Below the pieces are notes generated by a model. It searched no databases. It had not been told where the DNA came from and saw only the letters and a list, made by a program, of their open reading frames with translations. Positions 52,233-60,748 of a stretch of DNA of 64,000 bases are shown here, piece by piece; positions within the stretch are counted from its first letter, which is position 1, and each line of letters begins with the position of its first letter. Both the position numbers and the translations under genes were made by a program. The stretch comes from CBDCWT01 sp965223305 (GTDB lineage Bacteria > Planctomycetota > Planctomycetia > Pirellulales > Pirellulaceae), in assembly GCA_965223305.1 (NCBI GenBank), contig CBDCWT010000074.1, positions 62,001 to 126,000 of the forward strand. Direction: 5' to 3'.

Positions 52233-52871
52233 CTAGGTATCCTCATCAAACAGGGCCAATTTCTCCAGTATACTCTTCAGCCGTTTGAGAGCCCGCACGT
52301 AGCGGTTGCTGGCTGCCGCCTTTTGAAGCCCTAATACTTCGGCGACCTCGTTGTTGGTCAGCTCCTCGAAATGCCGCAGCGCAAGCACCTCCCGGTCCAA
52401 CTCGTCCATCCCATCCAGCGCTTCCCGGACTTGGTCCAGCAGCTCTTCCCGCATTGCCACGCGACTGGGCGACGTCAGGTTCCCGACCAGCTGCGCGGCC
52501 AGCGACAACGAAGAGGCCTGGGGATACGCGCCCCGGTGGATGCGCACCTCCTGGTTCGCGTTACGCATTTTGGCCAAGTGACGCCGATGGTTGTCGATCA
52601 GGATTTGGCCGGTGATCTGTCGCAGCCACACGAAAAACGGAACTGTCGGACGGGCGAGGTAGTCGTCCACCCGACGCGCCGCCTCCAGGTAGGCCTCTTG
52701 CAGCACATCTCCGGCGTCAACGCGGCCGTACAGCCGCCGGTCCAGCCGATAGTTGACCATTTTGCGCAGACGATCCTCGTAGTGCGAAAAGAGCTCGGCG
52801 ACCGCTTGGTCGCCCTCGGCACGAAGCCGTTCCCGCTCTCGTTCGTGTTGGTCTTCGTTTTGGTTCGTCAT
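52233..52871 (-). CDS. ECF sigma factor upstream of a Ser/Thr kinase
   Basis: The 212-residue product has region 2 (VDAGDVLQEAYLEAARRVDDYL, FFVWLRQITGQILIDNHRRH) and region 4 (LDREVLALRHFEELTNNEVAEVLGL, AASNRYVRALKRL). GAAGGG precedes the ATG at 52871. Sequence and neighbourhood match the planctomycete ECF groups that are encoded with Hanks kinases (the group formerly called ECF01-Gob). The kinase gene follows on the same strand. An open frame reaches upstream to 53000 but adds nothing recognisable. It is expected to be activated through the kinase rather than a classical anti-sigma factor, by analogy. Confidence 0.9.
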   Translation of the reverse strand: MTNQNEDQHERERERLRAEGDQAVAELFSHYEDRLRKMVNYRLDRRLYGRVDAGDVLQEAYLEAARRVDDYLARPTVPFFVWLRQITGQILIDNHRRHLAKMRNANQEVRIHRGAYPQASSLSLAAQLVGNLTSPSRVAMREELLDQVREALDGMDELDREVLALRHFEELTNNEVAEVLGLQKAAASNRYVRALKRLKSILEKLALFDEDT

Positions 52872-53154
52872 TGACCCTTCTGTTCTACCGTTGCTCTGAA
52901 GACGCCGTACACAGACCGCTACCGCCGGGCATTCTACGTATCGGTGGTGGGATCGTCCTGGTCCCGTCCCTGCTAGGGATTGGCTGTGTACGATTTCCAC
53001 CAGGCGACGGTATTCAACTCATGGACGGAGCAGCCGGGCTTCACAAAAAACACCGCAAGGTCCTTTGTCAAAACATGTTGCGGTAAACCAAGCAGGGCCG
53101 AACACTTCTTAGCCGGATTGTTCAGCTCGTCGACACAGATAAGCACCCAATACC
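52872..53154. promoter_or_regulatory. Divergent intergenic region between two ECF sigma genes
   Basis: These 283 bp separate an ECF gene on the minus strand from one on the plus strand and should contain the promoters of both. No gene is seen. I could not assign a motif. This is the second divergent ECF-ECF pair in the window. Confidence 0.4.
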
Positions 53155-53778
53155 GTGATTGCACGACGACCCATCGGTTCCAAATTCAGCGGGAAATCGG
53201 ATGCCGACGCCGAATTAATGGCCCAAGTCGGCCGTGGTGACCAAGCAGCCTTCGAGAAACTCGTCGAGCTCTACTACGAGCGAGTGCTGTTCGTCATCGA
53301 GCATCTGATGGGAGATGTACGGCAAGCTGATGACCTGGCACAGGAAGTGTTTCTGCGCATCTACCGAGCCAGGTTGAACTACCGGCCGGAATGCAAATTC
53401 TCGACCTGGTTATTCGTGATCGTCAACAACGTGGTGCGAAATGCCCGCCGGTCGTTGTCTCGGCGGCGCGAGGTCAACCTGAGGCCCCCGCTCCAGCATC
53501 CAGAGCTCGCCGCCGACCGTACGTTGGACGACTATCGCGTGCCAGGGCCGGTCGACTCGTTGCTGTCCCAGGAGCTCGGCCAGCGAGTGCGGCAGGCAAT
53601 CGACGAGTTGAATTCTCGGCAGCGGACGGCAATCCTGCTGTTTCACTTCGGTGGATTGAGTTACGCTGAGGTGGCTGAGTCCATGGAGACGACGCTGTGC
53701 GCCGCCAAGGCTCTGCTTCACCGGGCACGGACCAGCCTGCGGGGGCAGCTACAGCACTACGCATGCAGCGAGTTCTAG
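53155..53778 (+). CDS. ECF sigma factor (RpoE-like)
   Basis: The 207-residue product starts at a GTG and has region 2 (DVRQADDLAQEVFLRIYRA, CKFSTWLFVIVNNVVRNARR) and region 4 (LNSRQRTAILLFHFGGLSYAEVAESM, AKALLHRARTSLRGQL). An ATG 21 codons in would also leave the domains intact. A gene for a secreted Gly/Arg-rich protein follows 150 bp downstream and may be its target or partner. No anti-sigma factor is adjacent. The role is transcription initiation at a small regulon, unknown here. Confidence 0.9.
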   Translation: MIARRPIGSKFSGKSDADAELMAQVGRGDQAAFEKLVELYYERVLFVIEHLMGDVRQADDLAQEVFLRIYRARLNYRPECKFSTWLFVIVNNVVRNARRSLSRRREVNLRPPLQHPELAADRTLDDYRVPGPVDSLLSQELGQRVRQAIDELNSRQRTAILLFHFGGLSYAEVAESMETTLCAAKALLHRARTSLRGQLQHYACSEF

Positions 53779-53928
53779 CTGGATTGCGAGTCGCTTGATC
53801 GAATTGTATCAGCGGAATTTCCGTCTGTTTCGGACTTCGTTTTTTCGTATCGCGAACTGGACACGTTGTTCTCATCCGCCGTTCGGGCGTGATTGTGTTC
53901 CCGCACTACTCTTGAAAGGACAAGGAAA

Positions 53929-54828
53929 ATGAGTCGAAAACTGATCATTCGAATGTCACTCGTCGCCATATGCGGCCTGTTCCTAGCGACGGCCGTCGTC
54001 GAGGCCCAACAGGGGCAGCGGGGCGAGGGCCAGCGAGGCCAGGGCCAGCGGGGTCAAGGCCGGCGCGGCTTCGGGGGTGGTGGTTTTGGTTTTGGAGGGC
54101 GCGGTGGACCTCGGATTGACCTGATGGGTCTGACCCGTATCCCCAAAGTCCAGGAAGAACTCGAGATGCTGGAAGATCAGGTCGCCGCCGTTCAGAAGTT
54201 GGCCGAGCAGCAGCGCGGCGGTGGGGGTAGAGGCCGGGGCGGCCGGCCTGGTGGCGATGGTGAGCGCGAAGGTCGTGGAGACCGCGAGACGCGCGGACGT
54301 CGAGATGGCTCGGATGAAGATCGCCAGGCGCGGTTTGCAGAGTTCATGCGCCGTCGGGAAGAACTTGCCAAGCAAAACAAAGAAAAGCTGGCCGAGATCC
54401 TGCTTCCTCACCAGCTCGACCGGCTCAACCAAATCCGCATTCAGGTTCTGGGTACCGGCGCCCTGGAGGACTCCGAGGTCGCCGCCAAACTGAAGATCAC
54501 GGAAGAGCAAAAGAAGGGCCTGAAAGCTGAGCGGGATGCAATGGCGAGCCAATTCCGCGAGCTGTTCACAGGTGGCGGAGATCGCGAAGGGATGTTCGAG
54601 AAGATGCGTGAATTGCGGACAGAGTCTGAGAAGAAGCTGATGGCAGTCCTCAGCGACGAGCAGCAGAAGCAGCTCGAAGAGTTGAAGGGAGAGCCATTCG
54701 AAATGCCGCGCGGCGCATTTCGTGGCTTTGGCGGTCGCGGCCGGGGTGGTCCCGGTGGTGGCCGGCCAGGTCGACCAGAGCGTCCGCAGCGACCGGAAAG
54801 GCCGCCCGACCGGAAGCTTAGTTCTTGA
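53929..54828 (+). CDS. Secreted Gly/Arg/Gln-rich helical protein
   Basis: The 299-residue product has a signal peptide (about 1-25, ending VVEAQ) and a Gln/Gly/Arg repeat stretch (GQRGEGQRGQGQRGQ). A helical region (IPKVQEELEMLEDQVAAVQKL) is followed by a second Gly/Arg-rich stretch, a long charged helical domain with LTxxQ-like LKITEEQKKGL and LSDEQQKQLEEL, and a basic Pro/Arg tail. The helical part resembles the Spy/CpxP-type periplasmic fold loosely. AAGGACAAGGAAA precedes the ATG. Similar genes follow ECF factors in planctomycetes. The function is unknown and could involve binding of nucleic acid or acidic polymer. Confidence 0.75.
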   Translation: MSRKLIIRMSLVAICGLFLATAVVEAQQGQRGEGQRGQGQRGQGRRGFGGGGFGFGGRGGPRIDLMGLTRIPKVQEELEMLEDQVAAVQKLAEQQRGGGGRGRGGRPGGDGEREGRGDRETRGRRDGSDEDRQARFAEFMRRREELAKQNKEKLAEILLPHQLDRLNQIRIQVLGTGALEDSEVAAKLKITEEQKKGLKAERDAMASQFRELFTGGGDREGMFEKMRELRTESEKKLMAVLSDEQQKQLEELKGEPFEMPRGAFRGFGGRGRGGPGGGRPGRPERPQRPERPPDRKLSS

Positions 54829-54857
54829 AGTCACGCTTGAGGCACCGTCGAAACCTA

Positions 54858-54918
54858 AAGCGTCAGCGAGTGACTTGGCTGGGGACGCCAACTTCCTCTC
54901 GCTGACGCTTCTTTTGTT
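54858..54918 (+). terminator. Terminator-like stem after the Gly/Arg-rich protein gene
   Basis: AAGCGTCAGCGAG at 54858-54870 pairs perfectly with 54898-54910, and CTTTTGTT follows. The 27-base loop is long for an intrinsic terminator, but the 13-bp stem, the T tract and the position 30 bp after the stop codon fit. Confidence 0.6.
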
Positions 54919-54923
54919 GGAAA

Positions 54924-54985
54924 ATCAGCCGCTGGGCGTTAGCCGGTCGTCCCGCAAAACCGGCTGCTAACGCATTCCGGCTGAT
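54924..54985. repeat. Family A palindromic repeat
   Basis: ATCAGCCGCTGGGCGTTAGC starts at 54924 and GCTAACGCATTCCGGCTGAT ends at 54985. This is the same palindrome that forms the core of the tandem array. The central part differs from other copies. Confidence 0.85.
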
Positions 54986-55198
54986 TGGCTGTGTGACTTT
55001 GCACCATCAGCAGCGGTAGGCCGAACCAGCGGCGGAAGAGATTCTGATTTACTCGCCCTGCGTGACCGCCGCGCCGTTCCGGCGTCAGCCAGCGCATGCC
55101 GGAACGGCGCGGCGGAGAAATCCTGCGCTCACGGATGGCTGCTGGCGCCGCTTGTTACGGCCTACTTCTGATTGGCTGTGTGACTTTGCACCATCAGC
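54982..55198. repeat. 30-bp direct repeats flanking an 18-bp perfect inverted repeat
   Basis: Positions 54982-55011 recur exactly at 55169-55198. Between them, CCGCCGCGCCGTTCCGGC (55066-55083) is the exact reverse complement of 55098-55115. The layout suggests a duplication or an inserted hairpin element. Confidence 0.75.
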
Positions 55199-55279
55199 CG
55201 CTGCCGCCAAAGTCCCTTCTCCCCGCCGGGGAGAAGGTGGCCGCAGGCCGGATGAGGGGGGAAGCGAGCGACCTGACAG

Positions 55280-55343
55280 ATCAGCCGCTGGGCGTTAGCC
55301 CACGGTTCTCACCCCAACCGGATGCTAACGCATTCCGGCTGAT
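55280..55343. repeat. Family A palindromic repeat
   Basis: A complete copy with ATCAGCCGCTGGGCGTTAGC at the left and GCTAACGCATTCCGGCTGAT at the right. It lies 46 bp from the stop codon of the histidine kinase gene on the opposite strand. Confidence 0.85.
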
Positions 55344-55389
55344 GTCTCGAAACAGACTCGCGATTGGTCGCGATAACGCCAGGCTGCCG

Positions 55390-56124
55390 TCAAGCAATTC
55401 GCCGCGGCGATGGGAACTCAAGCGTAAACTTGGTCCCACGCCGCGCAGCGCTTTGCACGTCGATGCGGCCTCCGTGGGCTTCGATGATCTTGCGAGCCGT
55501 CGGCAGGCCCAGCCCTGAGCCGCCGTTCTTGGTGGAATAGAACGCGTCAAACATCCGCATCGCAGTCTTCTCGTCCATGCCACAGCCGGTGTCGATCAGA
55601 TCCAGCGCGACACCCACTCGAGTCATCCGCGTGCGGGCCAGCAGCTGGCCACCCTCGGGCATCGCTTCCAGCGCGTTCTTGATCAGGTTGACCAGCGCCG
55701 CTTGCAGTGTCTGCGGCTCAAGCAGGATTCCTGGTAGGTCGGGATCGAGATAGCGAATCACCTCGACTCCCGCCTCTTGAGCCTGGGGCTCAAACAGATC
55801 CAGAACCCGCTCGACCTGCTCGTTCAAGCTGCCGGAATGCAAATCGAGATTGTGAAGGCGGGCGAAGCGGAGGAAGTCGTTCAGCAAGTTCTCGAGCCGA
55901 ACGCACTGCTTCTGAACCAGCTCGATCTTGCCCAGCGCCCGCCGCTCACGGGCTGACTCGACATCTTCGAAATCCTCGGCCAGCAAGTCCATGTTCATGC
56001 GGATCACGGACAGCGGATTTTTGATCTCGTGAGCGAGCGAGCCGGCCAACTCGGCCAGCTCGTGATAGTCGGCGCGCAGCCGCCGATGCAGTTCCTCCCG
56101 GTTCTGATCGTCTTCACGAGCCAT
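55390..56124 (-). CDS. Soluble histidine kinase without a sensor domain
   Basis: The 244-residue product consists only of a dimerisation/phosphoacceptor domain (His32 in SLAHEIKNPLSV) and a HATPase_c domain (N box NLIKNALEAMPEGG, G1 DTGCGMDE, G2 GGSGLGLPTARKI). About 25 charged residues precede it, with no membrane helix or PAS domain. This is the catalytic core typical of NtrB-like kinases. It starts 12 bp past the pnp stop and may be in the rpsO-pnp transcript. The NtrC-like regulator at 45840-47273 is the only response regulator in the window and a possible partner. Confidence 0.9.
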   Translation of the reverse strand: MAREDDQNREELHRRLRADYHELAELAGSLAHEIKNPLSVIRMNMDLLAEDFEDVESARERRALGKIELVQKQCVRLENLLNDFLRFARLHNLDLHSGSLNEQVERVLDLFEPQAQEAGVEVIRYLDPDLPGILLEPQTLQAALVNLIKNALEAMPEGGQLLARTRMTRVGVALDLIDTGCGMDEKTAMRMFDAFYSTKNGGSGLGLPTARKIIEAHGGRIDVQSAARRGTKFTLEFPSPRRIA

Positions 56125-56136
56125 GGTTGCTGGCGT

Positions 56137-58362
56137 CTAGGAACGTCGCCCGCCGCCGCTACCGCTTCGGCTGCGGCGCCGCGGCCGATCGCTCGAATCC
56201 CGCTCCCGCTCGTTGTCGCCACCGGAGGCGTTGCCGTTGGAGTCTCCGCTGTTGGCGGCGATGGGATCTTCGAGCCCCAACTCCTCGAGCGCTCGTCGAC
56301 GGCTGAGCTTCACGCGATCGTGGTCGTCGACGTCGATGACCAGCACCTTCATCTCGTCGCCTACGTTGCAGACGTCCTGCACGCTGTTGACAAAGCCATT
56401 TGAGAGTTCACTGATATGGCACAGGCCGTCGCGTCCTGGCAGAATCTCGACGAAAGCGCCGAAGTCCTTGATGCTGGCAACTTTGCCATCGTAGATCTTG
56501 CCCACCTGTACGGTGGCGGTCTGCGCCTCGATTTGAGCCAACGCTTTTTCCGCCCACTCCTTGTTGGTGGCGGCCACCGTGACCGTGCCATCTTCTTCGA
56601 TTTCCACGACCGTGCCGGTCGACTCTTGGATGGCGCGGATGTTCTTGCCGCCAGGTCCAATCAGCTGGCCGATCTTGTCCGGTTCGATCTTGGTCCGCAG
56701 CAGTCGCGGCGCCCAGCCGGAAACGTCGTCGCGCGGCCGCGAGATCGTCGTGAGCATGGTGCGCAGGATCTCGATCCGTGCCTCCCGCGCCTGTTTGACG
56801 GCGGCTCGGATGATCTCCTCGCTGATCCCGTTGATTTTCAAGTCCAACTGAATGCCCGTGATCCCATTCTGGGTCCCGGCTACTTTGAAGTCCATGTCGC
56901 CAAAGTGGTCTTCGTCGCCGAGGATGTCCGTCAGCAGCGTCCAGCGATCCTCGGATTCCTTGACGAGCCCAATGGAGATTCCCGCCACTGGGTTGGTGAT
57001 GGGAACCCCGGCTGCCATCAAGCCCAACGTGGCACTGCACACGCTGGCCATTGAGGAAGAACCGTTGGACTCCAGGATGTCGGAGATTACGCGAACCGTG
57101 TAGGGAAAGTCCTCTGGGTCCGGCATCACCGGCTTGACACTTCGCTCGGCGAGCGCCCCGTGCCCGATTTCGCGGCGGCCCGGACCACGGATCGGCCGGC
57201 ACTCACCGACCGAAAAAGGCGGAAAGTTGTAGTCCAGCATGAACTTCTTGGCATACTCTTCCATCAGGCCATCGACGCGTTGTTCGTCTTTGGCCGTACC
57301 CAAGGTCACTGAGACCAGCGATTGCGTCTCGCCTCGCTGGAAGACCGCCGAGCCGTGCACGCGGGGCAGCACATCCACCTGGCACTCGATGTTTCTGAGC
57401 GACTTGTGGTCTCGCCCATCGGCGCGAGTTCCGTCCAAAATCAGCTGGCGGACGACACGGGATTCCAGCTCGTGCCAGGCGTGCCCGAAGATGTGCTCTT
57501 CGATCGCTCCTTCCGCCTCAGGGTCGGGAATGAACTCCGCCACGGCAGTTTCTTTCAAGGCGGCTACAGCGTCGGCGCGAGCTTGCTTGCCGCTGGTCTG
57601 TTTCGCTCCGCGGAAATCGTCATAGAAACGCTCGGCCAGCCGGTCAACCAACCCCCCGTCGTCCTCTTCCGTGAACTCGTTCTTTTGAACATCGATCTGC
57701 TCGGCCAACTCGCGCTGCAACCCGCAGATCTCGGCGATGACCGAGTGGGCGAACATGATGGCGCTGACCATGTCGTCTTCCGGGATCTCACGAGCAAAGC
57801 CTTCGATCATCAGCACTGCGTTTTCGGAGCCCGAAACGATCAGGTCCAAATCGCTTTCTTCCAAGTCGTTATGCGTTGGAAATGGCACAAAGTGGCCATC
57901 GACGCGCCCCAGACGAACCGAGGCAATGGGACCCTGAAATGGCAGCGGCGAGATAAACAGCGCCGCTGCGGCGCCGTTCATGGCGATCACGTCGGCGTCA
58001 TTCAGCTTGTCGCTGGCGAGCACGAAGCTCTGGATCTGAACCTCGTCAAAGTAGCCATCCGGAAAGAGAGGGCGGATAGGCCGGTCCATCAACCGGGCGG
58101 TCAATGTCTCTTTGGTCGAGGGACGACCTTCCCGCTTGAGAAAGCCGCCTGGGAACTTACCGGCGGCCGAGGTCCGCTCACGATAGTCGCAGGTCAGCGG
58201 AAAGAAGTCCTGACTGCCCCGCGGCGGGCCGCTTGTGGCAGCGTTGAGTACTACCGTGTCGCCGTAACGGGCGACAATCGATGCATCAGCTTGCTTGGCG
58301 AGAAAGCCTGTTTCAAATGAGAGTGTGTGGTTTCCAATCTGCTTTTCTACGCGAACCTTCAC
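56137..58362 (-). CDS. pnp: Polyribonucleotide nucleotidyltransferase (PNPase)
   Basis: The 741-residue product has two RNase PH domains (RPIRPLFPDGYFDEVQ in the first; AVFQRGETQSLVSVTLGT and MDFKVAGTQNGITGIQLDLKI in the second), a KH domain (IGPGGKNIRAIQESTG) and an S1 domain (GKVASIKDFGAFVEILPGRDGLCH). The C-terminal tail is Arg/Ser/Gly-rich. PNPase degrades RNA 3' to 5' by phosphorolysis. It follows rpsO by 58 bp, the order conserved in most bacteria. The start at MKVRVEKQIG matches the family. Confidence 0.97.
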   Translation of the reverse strand: MKVRVEKQIGNHTLSFETGFLAKQADASIVARYGDTVVLNAATSGPPRGSQDFFPLTCDYRERTSAAGKFPGGFLKREGRPSTKETLTARLMDRPIRPLFPDGYFDEVQIQSFVLASDKLNDADVIAMNGAAAALFISPLPFQGPIASVRLGRVDGHFVPFPTHNDLEESDLDLIVSGSENAVLMIEGFAREIPEDDMVSAIMFAHSVIAEICGLQRELAEQIDVQKNEFTEEDDGGLVDRLAERFYDDFRGAKQTSGKQARADAVAALKETAVAEFIPDPEAEGAIEEHIFGHAWHELESRVVRQLILDGTRADGRDHKSLRNIECQVDVLPRVHGSAVFQRGETQSLVSVTLGTAKDEQRVDGLMEEYAKKFMLDYNFPPFSVGECRPIRGPGRREIGHGALAERSVKPVMPDPEDFPYTVRVISDILESNGSSSMASVCSATLGLMAAGVPITNPVAGISIGLVKESEDRWTLLTDILGDEDHFGDMDFKVAGTQNGITGIQLDLKINGISEEIIRAAVKQAREARIEILRTMLTTISRPRDDVSGWAPRLLRTKIEPDKIGQLIGPGGKNIRAIQESTGTVVEIEEDGTVTVAATNKEWAEKALAQIEAQTATVQVGKIYDGKVASIKDFGAFVEILPGRDGLCHISELSNGFVNSVQDVCNVGDEMKVLVIDVDDHDRVKLSRRRALEELGLEDPIAANSGDSNGNASGGDNERERDSSDRPRRRSRSGSGGGRRS

Positions 58363-58420
58363 TTACCTATCCTGCCTTTTGCATGCGTCCTGGCGCTACA
58401 AGACAGGCAGCTGCTCCGGG

Positions 58421-58690
58421 CTACTTGCGGATTCCTAAGCGCCCGATGATGTCGAGATACCGCTGAGCATCGACTTTTCTCAGGTAATCCAGCAGACGAC
58501 GCCGACGGCTAACTAACGCCAAGAGGCCACGCCGGCTGGCGTAGTCTTTCTTGTGAGTGCGCAGGTGCTCGGTCAGGTTATTGATCCGGGTGGTGAGGAT
58601 CGCAATCTGCACCTCGGGCGAGCCGGTATCGTCGTCTTGACGACGATAACCCTGGATGACTTCCCGTTTCCGCTCTTTCGTGATCGTCAT
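58421..58690 (-). CDS. rpsO: 30S ribosomal protein S15
   Basis: The 89-residue product has the standard S15 length and signatures: DTGSPEVQIAILTTRINNLTEHL and HKKDYASRRGLLALVSRRRRLLDYL. It binds 16S rRNA early in 30S assembly, and its mRNA is often autoregulated in other bacteria. It is the first gene of the rpsO-pnp unit. No S15-binding leader was identified in the 305 bp upstream. Confidence 0.97.
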   Translation of the reverse strand: MTITKERKREVIQGYRRQDDDTGSPEVQIAILTTRINNLTEHLRTHKKDYASRRGLLALVSRRRRLLDYLRKVDAQRYLDIIGRLGIRK

Positions 58691-58995
58691 TTGCTACTCT
58701 GATTTCCCTTTTCCCGTCGCGGTCTTCCTTAACTTCCCATCGCGGCGGTCGGCTCGGGGCGGCCTGCTGCCTGTGTCTCTACTGCCGGTCTGTTCGTGCC
58801 AGCTGTCTTGCTGCGGCCAGGACTACTCCAACATACGTTTAACATTACCAACAACTTAAGCCCCTCAATGTAACGATGCCCAGCATATTTGCAACTCCAA
58901 ATCAGCCCCGGCGTCACCGGTTGCTTGCGGTGGCCGCCCGCCGAACATACAAACTAGGGATTGCTCAGCCCCCAGGCCCCGCGGACGGCCGCTCC
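58691..58995. promoter_or_regulatory. Divergent intergenic region, rpsO and ggt promoters
   Basis: No gene is supported. The region from about 58830 to 58880 is AT-rich relative to its surroundings (ACATACGTTTAACATTACCA) and is a reasonable place for the rpsO promoter. A weak minus-strand pair, TTGAGG at 58868-58863 and TAATGT at 58847-58842, has a 15-bp spacer. It is not convincing. Confidence 0.35.
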
Positions 58996-60732
58996 ATGAA
59001 ACAGCCGAAACACCTCTGGCTCCTTTTCCTCTGCTTGAGTCCGACGATGGTCGCTCCACATTTCGTCCCCCGAACAACCCACGCCGCCGGCTACGATCGG
59101 CCGGTCGGTGATCCCCAGCAAAGTCGCTCGGTCGTCCTCGCCAAACACGGTCTGGTGGCGACCAGCCACCCCCAGGCCGCCCAAGTCGGACTGGAGGTGC
59201 TGCGCGCGGGTGGGAACGCTGCGGATGCTGCGATTGCGGTCAACGCCATGTTGGGGGTGGTCGAGCCGATGAGTTGCGGGATCGGTGGGGATCTGTTCGC
59301 CATCTACTGGGATCAACAGGCCCAGCAGCTCTATGGGCTCAACGCCAGTGGGCGCAGCCCGGGGCGCATCAGTCGCGAGCTTTTCGCGGAGAAAGGGCTT
59401 GATCAAATCCCCATCTTCGGCCCTCTGTCGTGGTCCGTACCGGGTTGTGTCAGTGGCTGGATGGAGCTCTCTCGCCGTTTTGGCACCCGTTCCCTGCGAG
59501 AACTGCTGGCCCCATCGATCGTGGCGGCCGAGGAAGGCTTTCCAGTTTCAGAAGTCATCGCCGATAGCTGGCGGGGATCGGTCGACGAGCTGCGTCAGTG
59601 GCCAGACTCGGCCCGTACCTTCCTGGTGGACGGCGAGCGGGCTCCGCGTTTCGGCGAGGTCTTTCGCAATCCGAACATGGCTGCTTCCTACCGGCAAATC
59701 GCTGAACAGGGAGTGGACGCCTTCTATCGAGGAGCGATCGCCCGCGAAATCGTCGCCTTCAGCGAGGCCAACGGCGGCCTTTTTACCGCCCAGGATTTCG
59801 CCCAGCACAGCGTTGACTGGGTCGATCCGGTGTCGACCACCTATCGCGGCTACGAAGTCTGGGAGCTTCCGCCCAACGGTCAAGGGATCGCTGTCTTAGA
59901 GATGCTCAATGTTCTCGAACCGTTCGACCTCCGCGCATTGGGGCCCGGGCACCCGGAGTACCTGCATCTCTTTCTCGAAGCGAAGAAATTGGCGTTCGCT
60001 GATCGGGCCAAGTACTACGCCGATCCGAGCTTTGGCGAGTTGCCGGTCAGCACGTTGATTTCCAAACCGTATGGGCGCCGGCAAGCCGAGCGCATCGATC
60101 GCGCCCGGGCGAACGCGCAGGTGACCGCCGGCGATCCCCAGCTGGCGCACGGCGACACGGTCTACCTGACAGTCGTCGACCAGGACCGCAACTGCTGCTC
60201 CTTCATCCAGAGCAACTACTACGGCTTTGGCTCGCAGGTAGTCCCCGGCGACGTCGGTTTTGTCATTCAAAACCGGGGTGCGCTGTTCGCGCTGGACGAG
60301 CGTCACCTCAATCGTCTGGAGCCAGGCAAGCGGCCGTTCCACACGATCATCCCGGCGATGGTGACCCGGGACGGCAGGCCTTGGTTCTGTTTCGGGGTGA
60401 TGGGTGGCGACATGCAACCCCAAGGCCATGTCCAGGTGCTGGTCAACCTGATTGACTTCGACATGAATGTGCAAGCTGCCGGCGACGCCGCTCGCGTGCG
60501 GCATGTCGGCAGCGCAACGCCCACCGGCACGCCTGCCGAGGGTTCCGGCACGGTGCAAGTCGAGTCGGGCATCTCGGACGCGACGGTGGCGGCCCTCCGC
60601 GAAAAAGGTCACCACGTGACGCGTGAGGGCAGTGGTTTTGGCGGCTATCAGGGCATCCTGATCGACTGGGAGCAAGGCGTCTTGCACGGCGCCACAGAGG
60701 CCCGCAAAGACGGCGCCGCCGTCGGGTATTGA
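58996..60732 (+). CDS. ggt: Gamma-glutamyltransferase family protein
   Basis: The 578-residue product has a signal-like N-terminus and the Ntn-hydrolase fold of gamma-glutamyltransferases. The self-processing nucleophile is Thr388 in AHGDTVYLTVVD, where the precursor is cut into two subunits. AGGNAADAAIAVNAMLGVVEP, MSCGIGGDLFAI and the NGQGIAVLEMLN segment are typical. The PSSMTP-like substrate loop is replaced by RPFHTIIPAM, as in YwrD-like members, so the true substrate may not be glutathione. The ATG at 58996 gives a sensible signal peptide, while an upstream start would not. It is followed 16 bp later by a Gfo/Idh/MocA gene. Confidence 0.9.
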   Translation: MKQPKHLWLLFLCLSPTMVAPHFVPRTTHAAGYDRPVGDPQQSRSVVLAKHGLVATSHPQAAQVGLEVLRAGGNAADAAIAVNAMLGVVEPMSCGIGGDLFAIYWDQQAQQLYGLNASGRSPGRISRELFAEKGLDQIPIFGPLSWSVPGCVSGWMELSRRFGTRSLRELLAPSIVAAEEGFPVSEVIADSWRGSVDELRQWPDSARTFLVDGERAPRFGEVFRNPNMAASYRQIAEQGVDAFYRGAIAREIVAFSEANGGLFTAQDFAQHSVDWVDPVSTTYRGYEVWELPPNGQGIAVLEMLNVLEPFDLRALGPGHPEYLHLFLEAKKLAFADRAKYYADPSFGELPVSTLISKPYGRRQAERIDRARANAQVTAGDPQLAHGDTVYLTVVDQDRNCCSFIQSNYYGFGSQVVPGDVGFVIQNRGALFALDERHLNRLEPGKRPFHTIIPAMVTRDGRPWFCFGVMGGDMQPQGHVQVLVNLIDFDMNVQAAGDAARVRHVGSATPTGTPAEGSGTVQVESGISDATVAALREKGHHVTREGSGFGGYQGILIDWEQGVLHGATEARKDGAAVGY

Positions 60733-60748
60733 AGGAGGGGTGGTTGGC

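Larger units (their letters stand above)
54829..55389. other. Convergent intergenic region rich in repeats
   Basis: No gene is seen. The region contains a terminator stem (54858-54918), two family A repeats (54924-54985, 55280-55343), a 30-bp direct repeat (54982-55011 and 55169-55198), a perfect 18-bp inverted repeat (55066-55115) and a REP-like CTCCCCGCCGGGGAG stem near 55215. Confidence 0.6.

Noticed and set aside
57322..58320. Plus-strand frame of 332 codons
   Set aside because: It is antisense to pnp and has no recognisable features.
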